The notes beneath the pieces are model-generated. The model had not been told where the DNA came from, did no database searches, and was given only the letters and a program-made list of their open reading frames with translations. From Bacteroidota bacterium (GTDB taxonomy: Bacteria > Bacteroidota > Bacteroidia > J057 > JADKCL01), in the NCBI GenBank assembly GCA_016718825.1, contig JADKCL010000021.1:62001-126000 (forward strand): a stretch of 64,000 nt of DNA, given 5' to 3'. The translations under genes and the position numbers were made by a program. Each line of letters opens with the position of its first letter. The stretch's first letter is position 1. Positions 16,425-25,024 of the stretch are shown here, in pieces.

Positions 16425-19199
16425 ATGATCGTGCCCTTCCTCAGGATTCCATATCAATTCCGCATTTTCTGCCTATGCATCGGCTTGGGAACAATTTCCA
16501 TTTTGGGTTTGAATGCCCAAACAATGGACAAACAAGGGGCGATCAAGGAATTCGGGGAAATCAAGGAGAATTGGAATTCGGCGAAGTCAAGGTCGAACCA
16601 ATACGCCGCCGCATCCGACTTGTCTACCTTGCTGTCCAATGCCGAATTGGGTTGGGCACATGCAGACTCCTTGAAAATCGATTGGCACTTGCAACTTGGC
16701 CTTTGGTATACTGAATTGGATGAGCCACAGAAAGCAAAGGAAAACTATCAAATCTCCCTCAATTTGCTTCAAAAAAAGCGCGAATTGGTCACTGGGGATT
16801 CAGAAAAATTGATTCAGATTTCGCGAAACCTTGGGCTTTCAGCAACGACGCTCGGACAATGGAACGCGGCGCGTGCTGCCTTCGAAAATGCCATTCGTTT
16901 GACCGATTCCTTGCCAACGCAACAAGCCGGGATGTTTTTGGATTTGGCTCGGATGCTCCGAACTGCCGGCAAATATGCGGAGGCCACCGACCTGGCACAG
17001 AGGGCAGTAAAAATGCAACAAGCATTATTAAAGGGGGTCAAGGAACCTGTCTTGAAGGCAAATTTGACTTCTACCTATATCGATGCGGTGGTGGAAGTCG
17101 CCCATGATTTCAACGGATGGGGCATGCCTGACAGTGCCTTTTGGTACTTGGACCAAACAAAAAACCTCCGCAACAACCTTAAAAAATCAGAAACGGTTAA
17201 GTTGTGGTTGGCCTTCAGCGAATATCATTACCAAAAACAGGAATTTGAACCTGCGTTAGAGGCAGCCGACATTGCATTAGAGGCAGCGAATGCGGATTCG
17301 TTGGCCTCAAAACGGCTTTTGGGCACCATTCATACCTTGCGTGCCAAGTCTTGGCTGGCGAGGAAAGAACCGACCAATGCCTTGGCTGCCAGCCAAGCGG
17401 CGTTGATGGCATTCGTCCCGGGATTCCAAGACAGCCTTCCTGGCATGAATCCTGATCCGAATTTATGGGCAGACGATCCAGCGCTTTTTGAGATTTTTCT
17501 TCAGAAGGCCCATGCCTTTGAAGCCTTGGGTTTGGTCGAGCAATCGTTGCGCTGTTATGAAAATGCATTCGACTATCTGAACCATCTCCGCGAAGGCCAT
17601 CACGTCAAGGAGGTGGGAAAATTCAGCTCCAAGGCCATTTATCCTTCCTACGAACGCGCCCTGAAGCTTGCCCTTGCACATGCAAGCCAAACCAAATCCC
17701 CCGCCGACTTGGAGCGTGTGTTCCATTTCATGGAATGCCGCAAGACCAATGAAATCCTGCTCTCTCTCCAAAGTGCAAGTGCCTACCCTGCCTATCAATT
17801 GCCGGATTCGCTGCTCGCACAATGGCGTACAATTCAGTCCCGAAGACTTGAAATGCATCGCCACCCAACAGAAAAAAGCATCGAATTCCTCACCAAACTT
17901 GACAAACAGGCCGCGCAGCTTGCCAGCGGAATCGATACCGTTGCACCGGGTTTTGCCGCATTGACGCAGCGGTATGGCATGGTAAGTGTTGCCTCGGTAC
18001 AACAAGACCTCGATGCGGACGAAGTCTTTTTGGAGTATTTTATTGGCGATCAGCAACTTTTCATTTTCGCCATTGATCAGCAGCACGCGCAATGCTATTC
18101 AGCACCCCTCAAGCCCGAGTTCTTCAAGGCCATTGAACGGTTTGGCAATATGCTTCGCACGCCACCCGAGGGCCGGATTCGCAAGCTCTTTTCTGAGTAT
18201 GAGCGCACAGCCTATTATCTATTTGGGCAGTTGATCGGACCTTTGATCAAAGGGAATTTCCGTACGAGAATTCCCCGCGCGCTGATCATCGTACCCGATG
18301 GCAGATTGGCCTTGATCCCATTTGAATGTTTGATCACACAGCGTTTGTTGGCGCCGAGCGATTTGGCCTTCAGGCATGCTGCCTACTTGATGCGGGATTG
18401 TGAGATTCGTTATGGGCATTCAGCGACAACTTTGGCCCGGCAGAATCAGCCTGCAGGGCATCCGCAAACGGCATTTATGCGAAGCATTCTAGCATTGTCG
18501 GCCTCCCCACAGGCTGACGGCATGCCAAAATTGGAAACTGCAAAACGTGAAGGTCGGTTGGCTGCGGATGCGTTAAACGGGAAATCAATCGACAAAGCAA
18601 GCCGCAACGACTTTCTCGACAATAGCCGCGATTACAGCTTTTTGCATTTTGCGAGTCCCACAATTGCAGACAGTTTGAATCCCATACAATCCTGGATCGG
18701 CCTGCAAAAAGACGACAAGTCCATTGACAGCCTGTTTTTCCATGAAATCACCGGCCTGCAGCTTTCCGCAGAAATGGCGGTTTTGAGCGGATGCGCGACT
18801 TCCTCAGGCGAACTTCAATCGGGCGAAGCTGTGATGGGGCTTGCGCGAACGTTTTTTGCGGCAAGCTGTCCGCGGGTAATGTTGAGCCTTTGGCGCATCG
18901 ACAACGAAAACAATGCCGAGCTCACCGGCAACTTCTACAAGACCATGAAGGTCGGCAAGCCTGCTGCCCAAGCCCTGCGTGAGGCCCGTATGGCATATTT
19001 GCGCACCGAAGGTCCGGCTGACGGCATGCAGTATCACCCCCATTATTGGGCCTCGATGGTCATGATCGGCGAAGAAGGCCCCTACCTCACGCAAGGCCCC
19101 AAAAGTTGGACCCCTTACCTGATTTGGGGCAGCATTGCAGCCTTGATTGTCGCACTTTGGCAGCGACGTATGCGCCGCCGTCGCCGCAAGGCACATTGA
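16425..19199 (+). CDS. TPR/CHAT-domain protein with signal peptide and C-terminal membrane anchor
   Basis: About 924 residues. ATG 16425 gives a plausible leader (FLRIPYQFRIFCLCIGLGT, cleavage near LNAQ). Helical TPR-like repeats fill about 40-460, and a CHAT (caspase-like) domain about 590-890. The domain keeps the nucleophile Cys near 790 in VLSGCATSSGELQSGEA and the SLWRIDNE and HPHYWASMVMIGE strands. Where active CHAT proteases read LHxATHG, this one has LHFASPT near 738, so the catalytic His appears to be missing. A hydrophobic helix (about 898-915) and an Arg-rich tail follow. The topology suggests a periplasmic domain anchored in the inner membrane. Its relation to the sugar genes around it is unknown. 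Confidence 0.85.
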   Translation: MIVPFLRIPYQFRIFCLCIGLGTISILGLNAQTMDKQGAIKEFGEIKENWNSAKSRSNQYAAASDLSTLLSNAELGWAHADSLKIDWHLQLGLWYTELDEPQKAKENYQISLNLLQKKRELVTGDSEKLIQISRNLGLSATTLGQWNAARAAFENAIRLTDSLPTQQAGMFLDLARMLRTAGKYAEATDLAQRAVKMQQALLKGVKEPVLKANLTSTYIDAVVEVAHDFNGWGMPDSAFWYLDQTKNLRNNLKKSETVKLWLAFSEYHYQKQEFEPALEAADIALEAANADSLASKRLLGTIHTLRAKSWLARKEPTNALAASQAALMAFVPGFQDSLPGMNPDPNLWADDPALFEIFLQKAHAFEALGLVEQSLRCYENAFDYLNHLREGHHVKEVGKFSSKAIYPSYERALKLALAHASQTKSPADLERVFHFMECRKTNEILLSLQSASAYPAYQLPDSLLAQWRTIQSRRLEMHRHPTEKSIEFLTKLDKQAAQLASGIDTVAPGFAALTQRYGMVSVASVQQDLDADEVFLEYFIGDQQLFIFAIDQQHAQCYSAPLKPEFFKAIERFGNMLRTPPEGRIRKLFSEYERTAYYLFGQLIGPLIKGNFRTRIPRALIIVPDGRLALIPFECLITQRLLAPSDLAFRHAAYLMRDCEIRYGHSATTLARQNQPAGHPQTAFMRSILALSASPQADGMPKLETAKREGRLAADALNGKSIDKASRNDFLDNSRDYSFLHFASPTIADSLNPIQSWIGLQKDDKSIDSLFFHEITGLQLSAEMAVLSGCATSSGELQSGEAVMGLARTFFAASCPRVMLSLWRIDNENNAELTGNFYKTMKVGKPAAQALREARMAYLRTEGPADGMQYHPHYWASMVMIGEEGPYLTQGPKSWTPYLIWGSIAALIVALWQRRMRRRRRKAH

Positions 19200-19287
19200 C
19201 AACGATTGCGCTCCGATTCCCTGCGCCTACTAAGGATTAATTCGTAATTTCGCGCCGCCCGCCTGCAAAGCAGGTGGCCCATGGAAT

Positions 19288-20532
19288 ATGTCTGGAAACA
19301 AGGAAAATCAAGTGTTGGAGACCTATTATGGCCTTCCGCGCCAAGTCACGTGGTGCAGCCGTTGTGTGATGAGCAATCAACGTCCCGCATCCGCCATCGA
19401 ATTCAAGCACACGATCGACAGCAAAAAGACCACGCTCAAGATCGATGAAGGTGGCCTTTGCGATGCCTGCAAGCAGGCCGATATCAAGGATCAAATCGAC
19501 TGGCACGCCCGCGAAGAGCAATTGATCAAGCTCCTTGACCAATACCGCCGCAACGACGGCTATTACGACATCCTCGTGCCCGGCTCAGGCGGCAAGGACA
19601 GTGCCTACGCGGCCCATATTCTCAAGTACAAGTATGGCATGAATCCGCTGACCGTCACGTGGCCGCCGATTCTCTACACCGACTACGGCCAGAAAAATTT
19701 CAAAAACTGGATCGATGCGGGCTTTGACAACCTGAGCTTCAACCGCAACGGCAAGGTGATGAAGCTGCTCACACGCTTGAGCATCCTCAACCTGCTGCAT
19801 CCGTTCCAGACCTTTATCCTCGGTCAAAAGAATCTGGCGCCGAAACTGGCTGCAAAATTTGACATTCCGCTCGTGTTTTACGGGGAAAATGAGGCCGAAT
19901 ATGGCAATCCGATCGCGGACAATGTGGCTTCCTTGCGCGACAAGAGCTATTACAGCTTCAAAAACCTCGACGAGATTTATCTTGGCGGGGTGAGCATCCG
20001 CGAATTGCAGGAAAAGTATGATGTGCGCCTCAGCGACATCCTTGCGTTCTTGCCGGCTCCCGTCGAGGAGGTCGAAAGGTCCAAAATCGAGGTGCATTAT
20101 TTGGGATACTACCTCAAATGGGTGCCGCAGGAGGTTTATTACTACGCAGTGGAAAATACCGGCTTCAAAGCCCGCCCCTTCCGCACCCAAGGCACCTACA
20201 GCAAGTACAACAGCATCGACGACAAGATCGACGACCTGCATTACTACACGACGCATATCAAGTTTGGTATCGGCCGGGCGACCTACGATGCTTCGCAGGA
20301 AATCCGTAACCGCCACATTACCCGCGAAGAAGGCGTGGCCTTGGTCAAGCGCTTTGATGGCGAATTTCCCGACCGCTACTTCAACGAAGTGATGGAATAC
20401 CTGGAAATCGATCCAGACTATTTCCGCGGCGAATTGGTCGACAAATTCCGGTCTCCACACCTTTGGGGCAAGAATGACCGCGGCGAATGGCAATTGCGCC
20501 ACAACGTCTGGGGCGGCGGCTTGAACGACTGA
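19288..20532 (+). CDS. N-acetyl sugar amidotransferase (WbpG/PseA/LegA family)
   Basis: A 414-residue ATP-dependent amidotransferase that converts an N-acetyl group to acetamidino. Two Cys pairs (Cys23/Cys26 in WCSRC and Cys58/Cys61 in LCDAC) probably bind zinc. A PP-loop ATP site PGSGGKDS lies at 98-105, followed by family motifs (MNPLTVTWPP, GENEAEYGNP, TYSKYNSIDDKIDDLHYY, FGIGRA). It needs ammonia from a HisH/HisF-type pair, present at 14755-16277. The gene is separated from them by the CHAT gene. Together with the NeuB/NeuC/NeuA set this predicts an acetamidino-bearing nonulosonic acid. It converges on the HipT gene with a gap of only 22 bases. Confidence 0.92.
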   Translation: MSGNKENQVLETYYGLPRQVTWCSRCVMSNQRPASAIEFKHTIDSKKTTLKIDEGGLCDACKQADIKDQIDWHAREEQLIKLLDQYRRNDGYYDILVPGSGGKDSAYAAHILKYKYGMNPLTVTWPPILYTDYGQKNFKNWIDAGFDNLSFNRNGKVMKLLTRLSILNLLHPFQTFILGQKNLAPKLAAKFDIPLVFYGENEAEYGNPIADNVASLRDKSYYSFKNLDEIYLGGVSIRELQEKYDVRLSDILAFLPAPVEEVERSKIEVHYLGYYLKWVPQEVYYYAVENTGFKARPFRTQGTYSKYNSIDDKIDDLHYYTTHIKFGIGRATYDASQEIRNRHITREEGVALVKRFDGEFPDRYFNEVMEYLEIDPDYFRGELVDKFRSPHLWGKNDRGEWQLRHNVWGGGLND

Positions 20533-20554
20533 TTTCAGCAAGAATCAAGTAAAA

Positions 20555-21559
20555 TCAACGCTCGAGGTTGTTTCTGCGGGTGCGGTAATGCTTGAGGTAG
20601 CTGCTGCGTGACGAATCCGACAAAAAGGAACGGCCGACCATGTCCACCACCTTGGGCTGCGGATCGATGAACGGCTGCAAGAGTTTGTCCAAACGCGTGG
20701 CCATGACCCCGATACGTTTTCCAAACTCCCTGAAATCCTTGCCCGTCGCGGGATCGGGTGGTGTCGAATACTTCACACGGACCGTATCCGCAAAAAGGCC
20801 TTTCGACAGGGCGAAATCGCTATCTGTCAGGTGCAAACGCGAGTCGACCAAGTCATACGCCGGACTGAGGACAAAGTCCCCGTCACGGGTTTCGATCACG
20901 GAGAAGTTCTTGAGGTGCGCATCTCCATTGGAAAACAGGTAGTTGAAGACCACCAACCTGAAAAACCTTTCGACCTCCACACGCCAAGCCGGGAGGTATT
21001 GTTGGATCAGCCCGGCCATTTCTTCGTAGCTGAAGTCGTACTTATAATTGTCGCCTGCGTTTTCCTGCGTGCGACCGGCGAGCGAAGCAAAGTCCTCGAC
21101 CGCCCATTTTCCGCCACCTTGCCTGACGTCAAACCGCTTCGTGATGTAACAAGGCGTTCCATCCGCTGAAAAGATCAAGGAATTTTCAGCAGTGTCAATC
21201 CCATATACTTGCCGCGCGATCTGCATGGTAAGGTGCTCATTGGCAGGGAAGTCCCCTACCCGTTTCAAGTCGCGGGGCGGCGGTTTCAGAATGAATTCGC
21301 CTTGCTCGCCATGTGCCGTGAGCCGCAATTTGTTCTTTTCCAGAACCAAACTGAGTTTTTCCTGATAACCCGAAATAGACATCTGCTTTCGGTTTTCGAG
21401 CAGCAGTTCTTGGGTCTTTTCGTCGGGTGTCTTGAGGTCAAATGGCAATATATGACTCACGAGTTTGCCGCCAAACACGCGCTTGAGACAGGTCGGGCTG
21501 TAGGTGGCATGGCCTTCTGACAATGTCCCCGGGCAAAATCGGATATCAGGAAAACTCAT
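20555..21559 (-). CDS. HipT-like serine/threonine kinase toxin (HipA C-terminal domain)
   Basis: A 334-residue HipA-family kinase lacking the usual N-terminal subdomain, which is encoded separately by the upstream gene. The Gly-rich loop reads SISGYQEK (residues 61-68), matching the Ser-Ile-Ser autophosphorylation motif of HipT. The catalytic loop FSNGDAHLKN (about 209-218) supplies Asp213 and Asn218, and PAYDLVD the metal-binding Asp236. The family phosphorylates tRNA synthetases (GltX for HipA, TrpS for HipT), stalling translation; the target here is unknown. The start overlaps the HipS-like stop by 4 bases. All kinase residues look intact. Confidence 0.88.
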   Translation of the reverse strand: MSFPDIRFCPGTLSEGHATYSPTCLKRVFGGKLVSHILPFDLKTPDEKTQELLLENRKQMSISGYQEKLSLVLEKNKLRLTAHGEQGEFILKPPPRDLKRVGDFPANEHLTMQIARQVYGIDTAENSLIFSADGTPCYITKRFDVRQGGGKWAVEDFASLAGRTQENAGDNYKYDFSYEEMAGLIQQYLPAWRVEVERFFRLVVFNYLFSNGDAHLKNFSVIETRDGDFVLSPAYDLVDSRLHLTDSDFALSKGLFADTVRVKYSTPPDPATGKDFREFGKRIGVMATRLDKLLQPFIDPQPKVVDMVGRSFLSDSSRSSYLKHYRTRRNNLER

Positions 21560-21888
21560 GGGAGGTCGTTTTCAGGTGTTACAGTAATGGCGCCGATCGT
21601 ATCGTATTGTGCGGTGGCTAATAAATAGCCAAAATGGTCATTTTCATCGATTTTGAGGGCATGACTTTGCAATTTGCGGTTGGCGCCCTCGCTCAGCAGG
21701 TTGAAAAAAAATGGAAACAGGATCGCGCTCTGATAAGGCTCTTCCTTCTTGGGCATGGTCAGGCTCAGCGGCGGCTTGGTAGTATCCCGCAACCAAAGCG
21801 GGTCGTAGACAAACCAATACTGCCGCTGATCGTCTTCGGTCAGCCGCCCGACAAGTTCGTCATTGCGGTATACAAGCCCCAAACGCAT
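21556..21888 (-). CDS. HipS-like protein (HipA N-terminal subdomain)
   Basis: A 110-residue stand-alone version of the N-terminal subdomain that is normally fused to HipA (MRLGLVYRNDELVGRLTEDD at the start, with QSAILFPFFFNLLSEG in the core). In hipBST systems this small protein neutralises the HipT kinase while HipB acts as the DNA-binding partner. The start codon shares one base with the HipB stop (TAATG), and its stop overlaps the HipT start by 4 bases, so the three are translationally coupled. Whether HipS or HipB is the antitoxin in this organism is not decided by sequence. Confidence 0.85.
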   Translation of the reverse strand: MRLGLVYRNDELVGRLTEDDQRQYWFVYDPLWLRDTTKPPLSLTMPKKEEPYQSAILFPFFFNLLSEGANRKLQSHALKIDENDHFGYLLATAQYDTIGAITVTPENDLP

Positions 21889-22097
21889 TATTTAGCCTTC
21901 TTGAGTACCAATTCGAATTCCAAACCCAACACATCTGCCAACCGCGTCAATGTCCCCAAGGTCGGATTGCTCCTTCCGGTTTCCAAGGCCTTCAAAGTGC
22001 GCAGCCCGACGCCCGCCAATGCAGCAAGCTGCTCTTGGGTCATGGCCAAGGTTTCCCGCCTTTTTCTCATTTCCGAAATTACATGCTGAGCTTCCAT
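21888..22097 (-). CDS. HipB-like XRE-family DNA-binding protein
   Basis: A 69-residue protein that is little more than a helix-turn-helix of the Cro/CI type (MTQEQLAALAGVGLRTLKALETGR, about residues 19-42), followed by NPTLGTLTRLADVLG. It is the first gene of the HipB-HipS-HipT module and is expected to dimerise on operators upstream and repress the operon. Palindromic candidates lie at 22265 and 22327. A good promoter match lies 69 bases upstream. Confidence 0.88.
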   Translation of the reverse strand: MEAQHVISEMRKRRETLAMTQEQLAALAGVGLRTLKALETGRSNPTLGTLTRLADVLGLEFELVLKKAK

Positions 22098-22165
22098 TTC
22101 AAATTCCGATTCGCCACCACCACATTATTACGGTTCAAAAATGCCATACTCAGCACTTCTGTGAA

Positions 22166-22196
22166 CAAATCTACGCCATTTTGCCCCAAAAAGCAA
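22166..22196 (-). promoter_or_regulatory. Putative promoter of the hipB-hipS-hipT module
   Basis: On the minus strand TTG (22196-22194), a 20-base spacer, then TAGATTTG (22173-22166) fit the Bacteroidota -33/-7 consensus. Predicted transcription begins near 22,160, about 60 bases before the HipB start codon. Confidence 0.45.
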
Positions 22197-22264
22197 GAAA
22201 ACAGGCAATACACAGCCCCTTTTGATGAATTTAATTGTGAAGAGAAGGCAATTTCCATCCAAAG

Positions 22265-22342
22265 GTGCATCAAACAGCACTTATTGCTGGTTATGATAGG
22301 CTAAAATCGACAAAAAACAATTCAACGTGCATCATAATGCAC
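22265..22342. promoter_or_regulatory. Pair of related palindromes, possible HipB operators
   Basis: GTGCATCAAACAGCAC at 22265-22280 and GTGCATCATAATGCAC at 22327-22342 share 13 of 16 bases and the flank following GCAC. The second is a perfect palindrome, GTGCAT-N4-ATGCAC; the first keeps the GTGC/GCAC ends. Their starts are 62 bases apart, close to six helical turns. They lie upstream of the predicted hipB promoter and before asnB, in a 335-base region (22098-22432) without other genes. Confidence 0.45.
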
Positions 22343-22432
22343 TTTACGTATTGAAGGTGGATGCGTCGAGTTTGCGCAAGTTTTCTTCCACCTGTTGCGC
22401 AATCCTTTGACATATCCGTACTTCGCTTTCCT

Positions 22433-24313
22433 ATGTGTGGCATTTTAGGATATTACAAGGCTGGTGGATTTCGGAAAGAAGACATCTTGCATGCGCAACG
22501 CGCTTTGCAGGCGCTCAATCACCGCGGCCCAGACGGCGAAGGCATCTGTCTCATCGACAGCCATACAGGCAAGTCATGGACGTATCAGACCAAGGATACC
22601 CCAAGCGATATCGTCACGGATTTAAACGCCGAATCATACCCCGAAGGCAGTGCCGACCTCTTGCTCGCCCAACGGCGCCTGAGCATTTTTGACTTGTCGA
22701 GTCGTGGATATCAGCCGATGCGCGACCAAAAAGGCAACGTCATTGTTTTCAATGGCGAGGTTTACAACTGGTATGAGCTGCGCGACGAGTTAAAAACCCG
22801 GGCCCACAAGTTTACCACGGAGTCAGATACCGAGGTTGTGCTCGCAGCCTACCGGCAATGGGGTCCCGAATGCGTACAACGCTTCAATGGCATGTGGTCG
22901 ATGATCATTTGGGATGCCATTCAGCAGCGCGTTTTCGTGGCCAATGACCGCATTGGCATCAAACAGCTCTACCAATGGGGCAATGCCGAGGAATGGATGC
23001 TTGCCTCCGAAATCAAGGCGATTCGCACCCTTCCTCATGGCCCCAAAGCACTTGATGCCGCCACCGTGGACTTTTTCTTGAAATACGGGCAAATCGATTT
23101 GACGATGCAAACGGTCTTGCGCGATGTGCAACGGTTTGCTCCAAGTCATTTTGTAAAGGCTAGAGTCCAAGAATTGCCGACCGCACCCAAGCAGCGATTC
23201 TGGGATTTTCCAACCACGGGCATTCGCAAGATCAGCTTGGAGGATGCAACGCAGGAACTCCGGAGTTTGCTCGATGACTCCATCCGACTGCGGATGCGCA
23301 CCGATGTCCCTTGGGGGACCACCCTTTCAGGCGGACTCGACAGCAGCAGCATTGTTTATGCTGCCTACAAACTGCACCTCAAGCTTGGAAAAACCGAACC
23401 CATCCACACATTTACAGCAATTTTCCCGGGCAAGGATGGGGACGAATCGGCCTTTGTACGCTTCATTGAGGGTGAATTGGGTCTTGATGCAAAGTACACC
23501 AATCCCCTGGAAAATTTTGATTTTGAGGACTTTGAGCGCTTCATGTACCACCAGGATCAACCCGTTGTCAGCACCTCGATGTATGCACAATGGGCAGTCA
23601 TGAAAGCGGTGGGGCAGACCGATGTGACGGTATTGCTGGATGGTCAAGGCGGCGACGAACTGTTTGGCGGCTACCATCACCATTTTTACAAATATGCCCG
23701 CGCTTTGATGCTCCAAGGCAAAGTCAATGCCTCCAACCAACTGGTCGATGAGTACAGTTTGCTCAAAGGCTGGGATGCCAAAACGGTCAAAAAGACGGTT
23801 CGCGACGATGTAAAATTATATCTGAAACTCAAGTTGGGCAGCAAACTCCCCGGACCACCACAAATCACGGCTTGGAATGCAGCGGCATCCCTCTCAGATG
23901 TGCTCAAACTGGATTTGAGTTCGTTTATCATGCCTAGCTTGTTGCGTTACGAAGACCGCAACTCGATGGCATTTGGAATTGAGGCACGTTTGCCGTTTCT
24001 CGATTACCGCATCGTGGAGTTTGCCATGACGATTCCTGACGAATACAAAATCCGGGAGGGCTGGCAGAAGTTCATTCTTCGCAAGGCTATGCCTGATCTG
24101 CCTGAAAAAATTCGCTATCGTAAGGACAAAAAAGGTTTTACGACGCCGCACGAGGAATGGATCATGGAATTCCGCAGCCGATTTGAGGGCTATGCTCAAG
24201 CCGCGTTGGAGGGTGGCGCGGTCAATCCATGGCCAACAAAATCACTTGCGCAACTAGACAGCAAGCAGCTTTTCCGCTTGGCAAGTCTCGGCGCATGGAT
24301 GATGAGGGTCTGA
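22433..24313 (+). CDS. asnB: Glutamine-hydrolysing asparagine synthase-like protein
   Basis: A 626-residue AsnB-type enzyme. ATG 22433 is fixed by the N-terminal nucleophile (MCGILGYYKAGG); an in-frame ATG at 22361 would mask that Cys and is rejected. The class II glutaminase domain (RLSIFDLSSRGYQPM, FNGEVYNWYELR, TESDTEVVL) covers about 1-200, and the ATP-dependent synthetase domain follows, with PP-loop LSGGLDSSS near 298 and LDGQGGDELFGGY. Members in polysaccharide loci often amidate uronic acids rather than aspartate. With a location between surface-sugar genes, a sugar-carboxylate amidation role is possible but not shown. Confidence 0.88.
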   Translation: MCGILGYYKAGGFRKEDILHAQRALQALNHRGPDGEGICLIDSHTGKSWTYQTKDTPSDIVTDLNAESYPEGSADLLLAQRRLSIFDLSSRGYQPMRDQKGNVIVFNGEVYNWYELRDELKTRAHKFTTESDTEVVLAAYRQWGPECVQRFNGMWSMIIWDAIQQRVFVANDRIGIKQLYQWGNAEEWMLASEIKAIRTLPHGPKALDAATVDFFLKYGQIDLTMQTVLRDVQRFAPSHFVKARVQELPTAPKQRFWDFPTTGIRKISLEDATQELRSLLDDSIRLRMRTDVPWGTTLSGGLDSSSIVYAAYKLHLKLGKTEPIHTFTAIFPGKDGDESAFVRFIEGELGLDAKYTNPLENFDFEDFERFMYHQDQPVVSTSMYAQWAVMKAVGQTDVTVLLDGQGGDELFGGYHHHFYKYARALMLQGKVNASNQLVDEYSLLKGWDAKTVKKTVRDDVKLYLKLKLGSKLPGPPQITAWNAAASLSDVLKLDLSSFIMPSLLRYEDRNSMAFGIEARLPFLDYRIVEFAMTIPDEYKIREGWQKFILRKAMPDLPEKIRYRKDKKGFTTPHEEWIMEFRSRFEGYAQAALEGGAVNPWPTKSLAQLDSKQLFRLASLGAWMMRV

Positions 24314-24321
24314 GCGCAAGA

Positions 24322-24897
24322 TCAGGCGCTTTTCCGAACGTATTTCGTAAGAATCACGATTTTCTGGCCTTCGACGCGGCCTTCGATTTGCTCGGCATTG
24401 TCGTGGACGAGCGTGATGTTGCGTACCGCAGTGCCGCGTTTGGCAGTGAAATTGGCACCTTTGACATCGAGACTCTGCGTGAGAATCACGGTGTCGCCCG
24501 CTTGCAAAATGGCTCCGAAGGCATCTTTGTGAACGGTCACTTCTTCCTTTTCGTCGAGTTCTGCTTGGGCCCAAGCGAGTGTTGCCTCGTCGAGGTAAAG
24601 CATGTCGATCAGGTCTCCCGACCAACCCTGCGGACGCAGGAAATCGAGCATGCGGTAGGCGACGACCTGCACAGCCGGAACCGTGCTCCACATGCTGTCA
24701 TTGAGGCAACGCCAATGGTTGGCATCGATTTTTTCAGGTTCCAACAACTGCGTGCGACAAGTGGCACAGGCCCAAATGCAGTCGTCAGCGCTTTCCCCGG
24801 ATTTGGGTGCGACCACGAAGGCATCCAAATGGTCTTTTGCGCCACACAATTCGCAGGCGGATCCGCTGCGCTCTTCCAATGTTTTCTCGATACTCAT
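24322..24897 (-). CDS. PhnA-like zinc-ribbon protein
   Basis: A 191-residue PhnA/YjdM-family protein. The N-terminal zinc ribbon has CELCG and CATC Cys pairs (residues 15-18 and 44-47). The conserved C-terminal PhnA domain contains LQAGDTVILTQSLDVKGAN, KRGTAVRNITL and KIVILTKYVRK. Despite the name, the family is not needed for phosphonate use and its cellular role is unclear. This form is longer than E. coli PhnA, with an insert (about 60-110, LNDSMWSTVPAVQVVAYRML) common in Bacteroidota relatives. It converges with asnB, leaving only 8 bases between stops, and is divergent from the glycosyltransferase gene. Confidence 0.85.
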   Translation of the reverse strand: MSIEKTLEERSGSACELCGAKDHLDAFVVAPKSGESADDCIWACATCRTQLLEPEKIDANHWRCLNDSMWSTVPAVQVVAYRMLDFLRPQGWSGDLIDMLYLDEATLAWAQAELDEKEEVTVHKDAFGAILQAGDTVILTQSLDVKGANFTAKRGTAVRNITLVHDNAEQIEGRVEGQKIVILTKYVRKSA

Positions 24898-25024
24898 CGT
24901 TCAACCAATAAATTCGGGTGCAATATCGGCAATTGAAACGAGACATGCCCGTTTCAAGTTTGGAATGCTCCGTGTCGCGGTGGTAACTTCGTCGCGCGGA
25001 TTCGCAGGAATCCTTTGATTTTGG

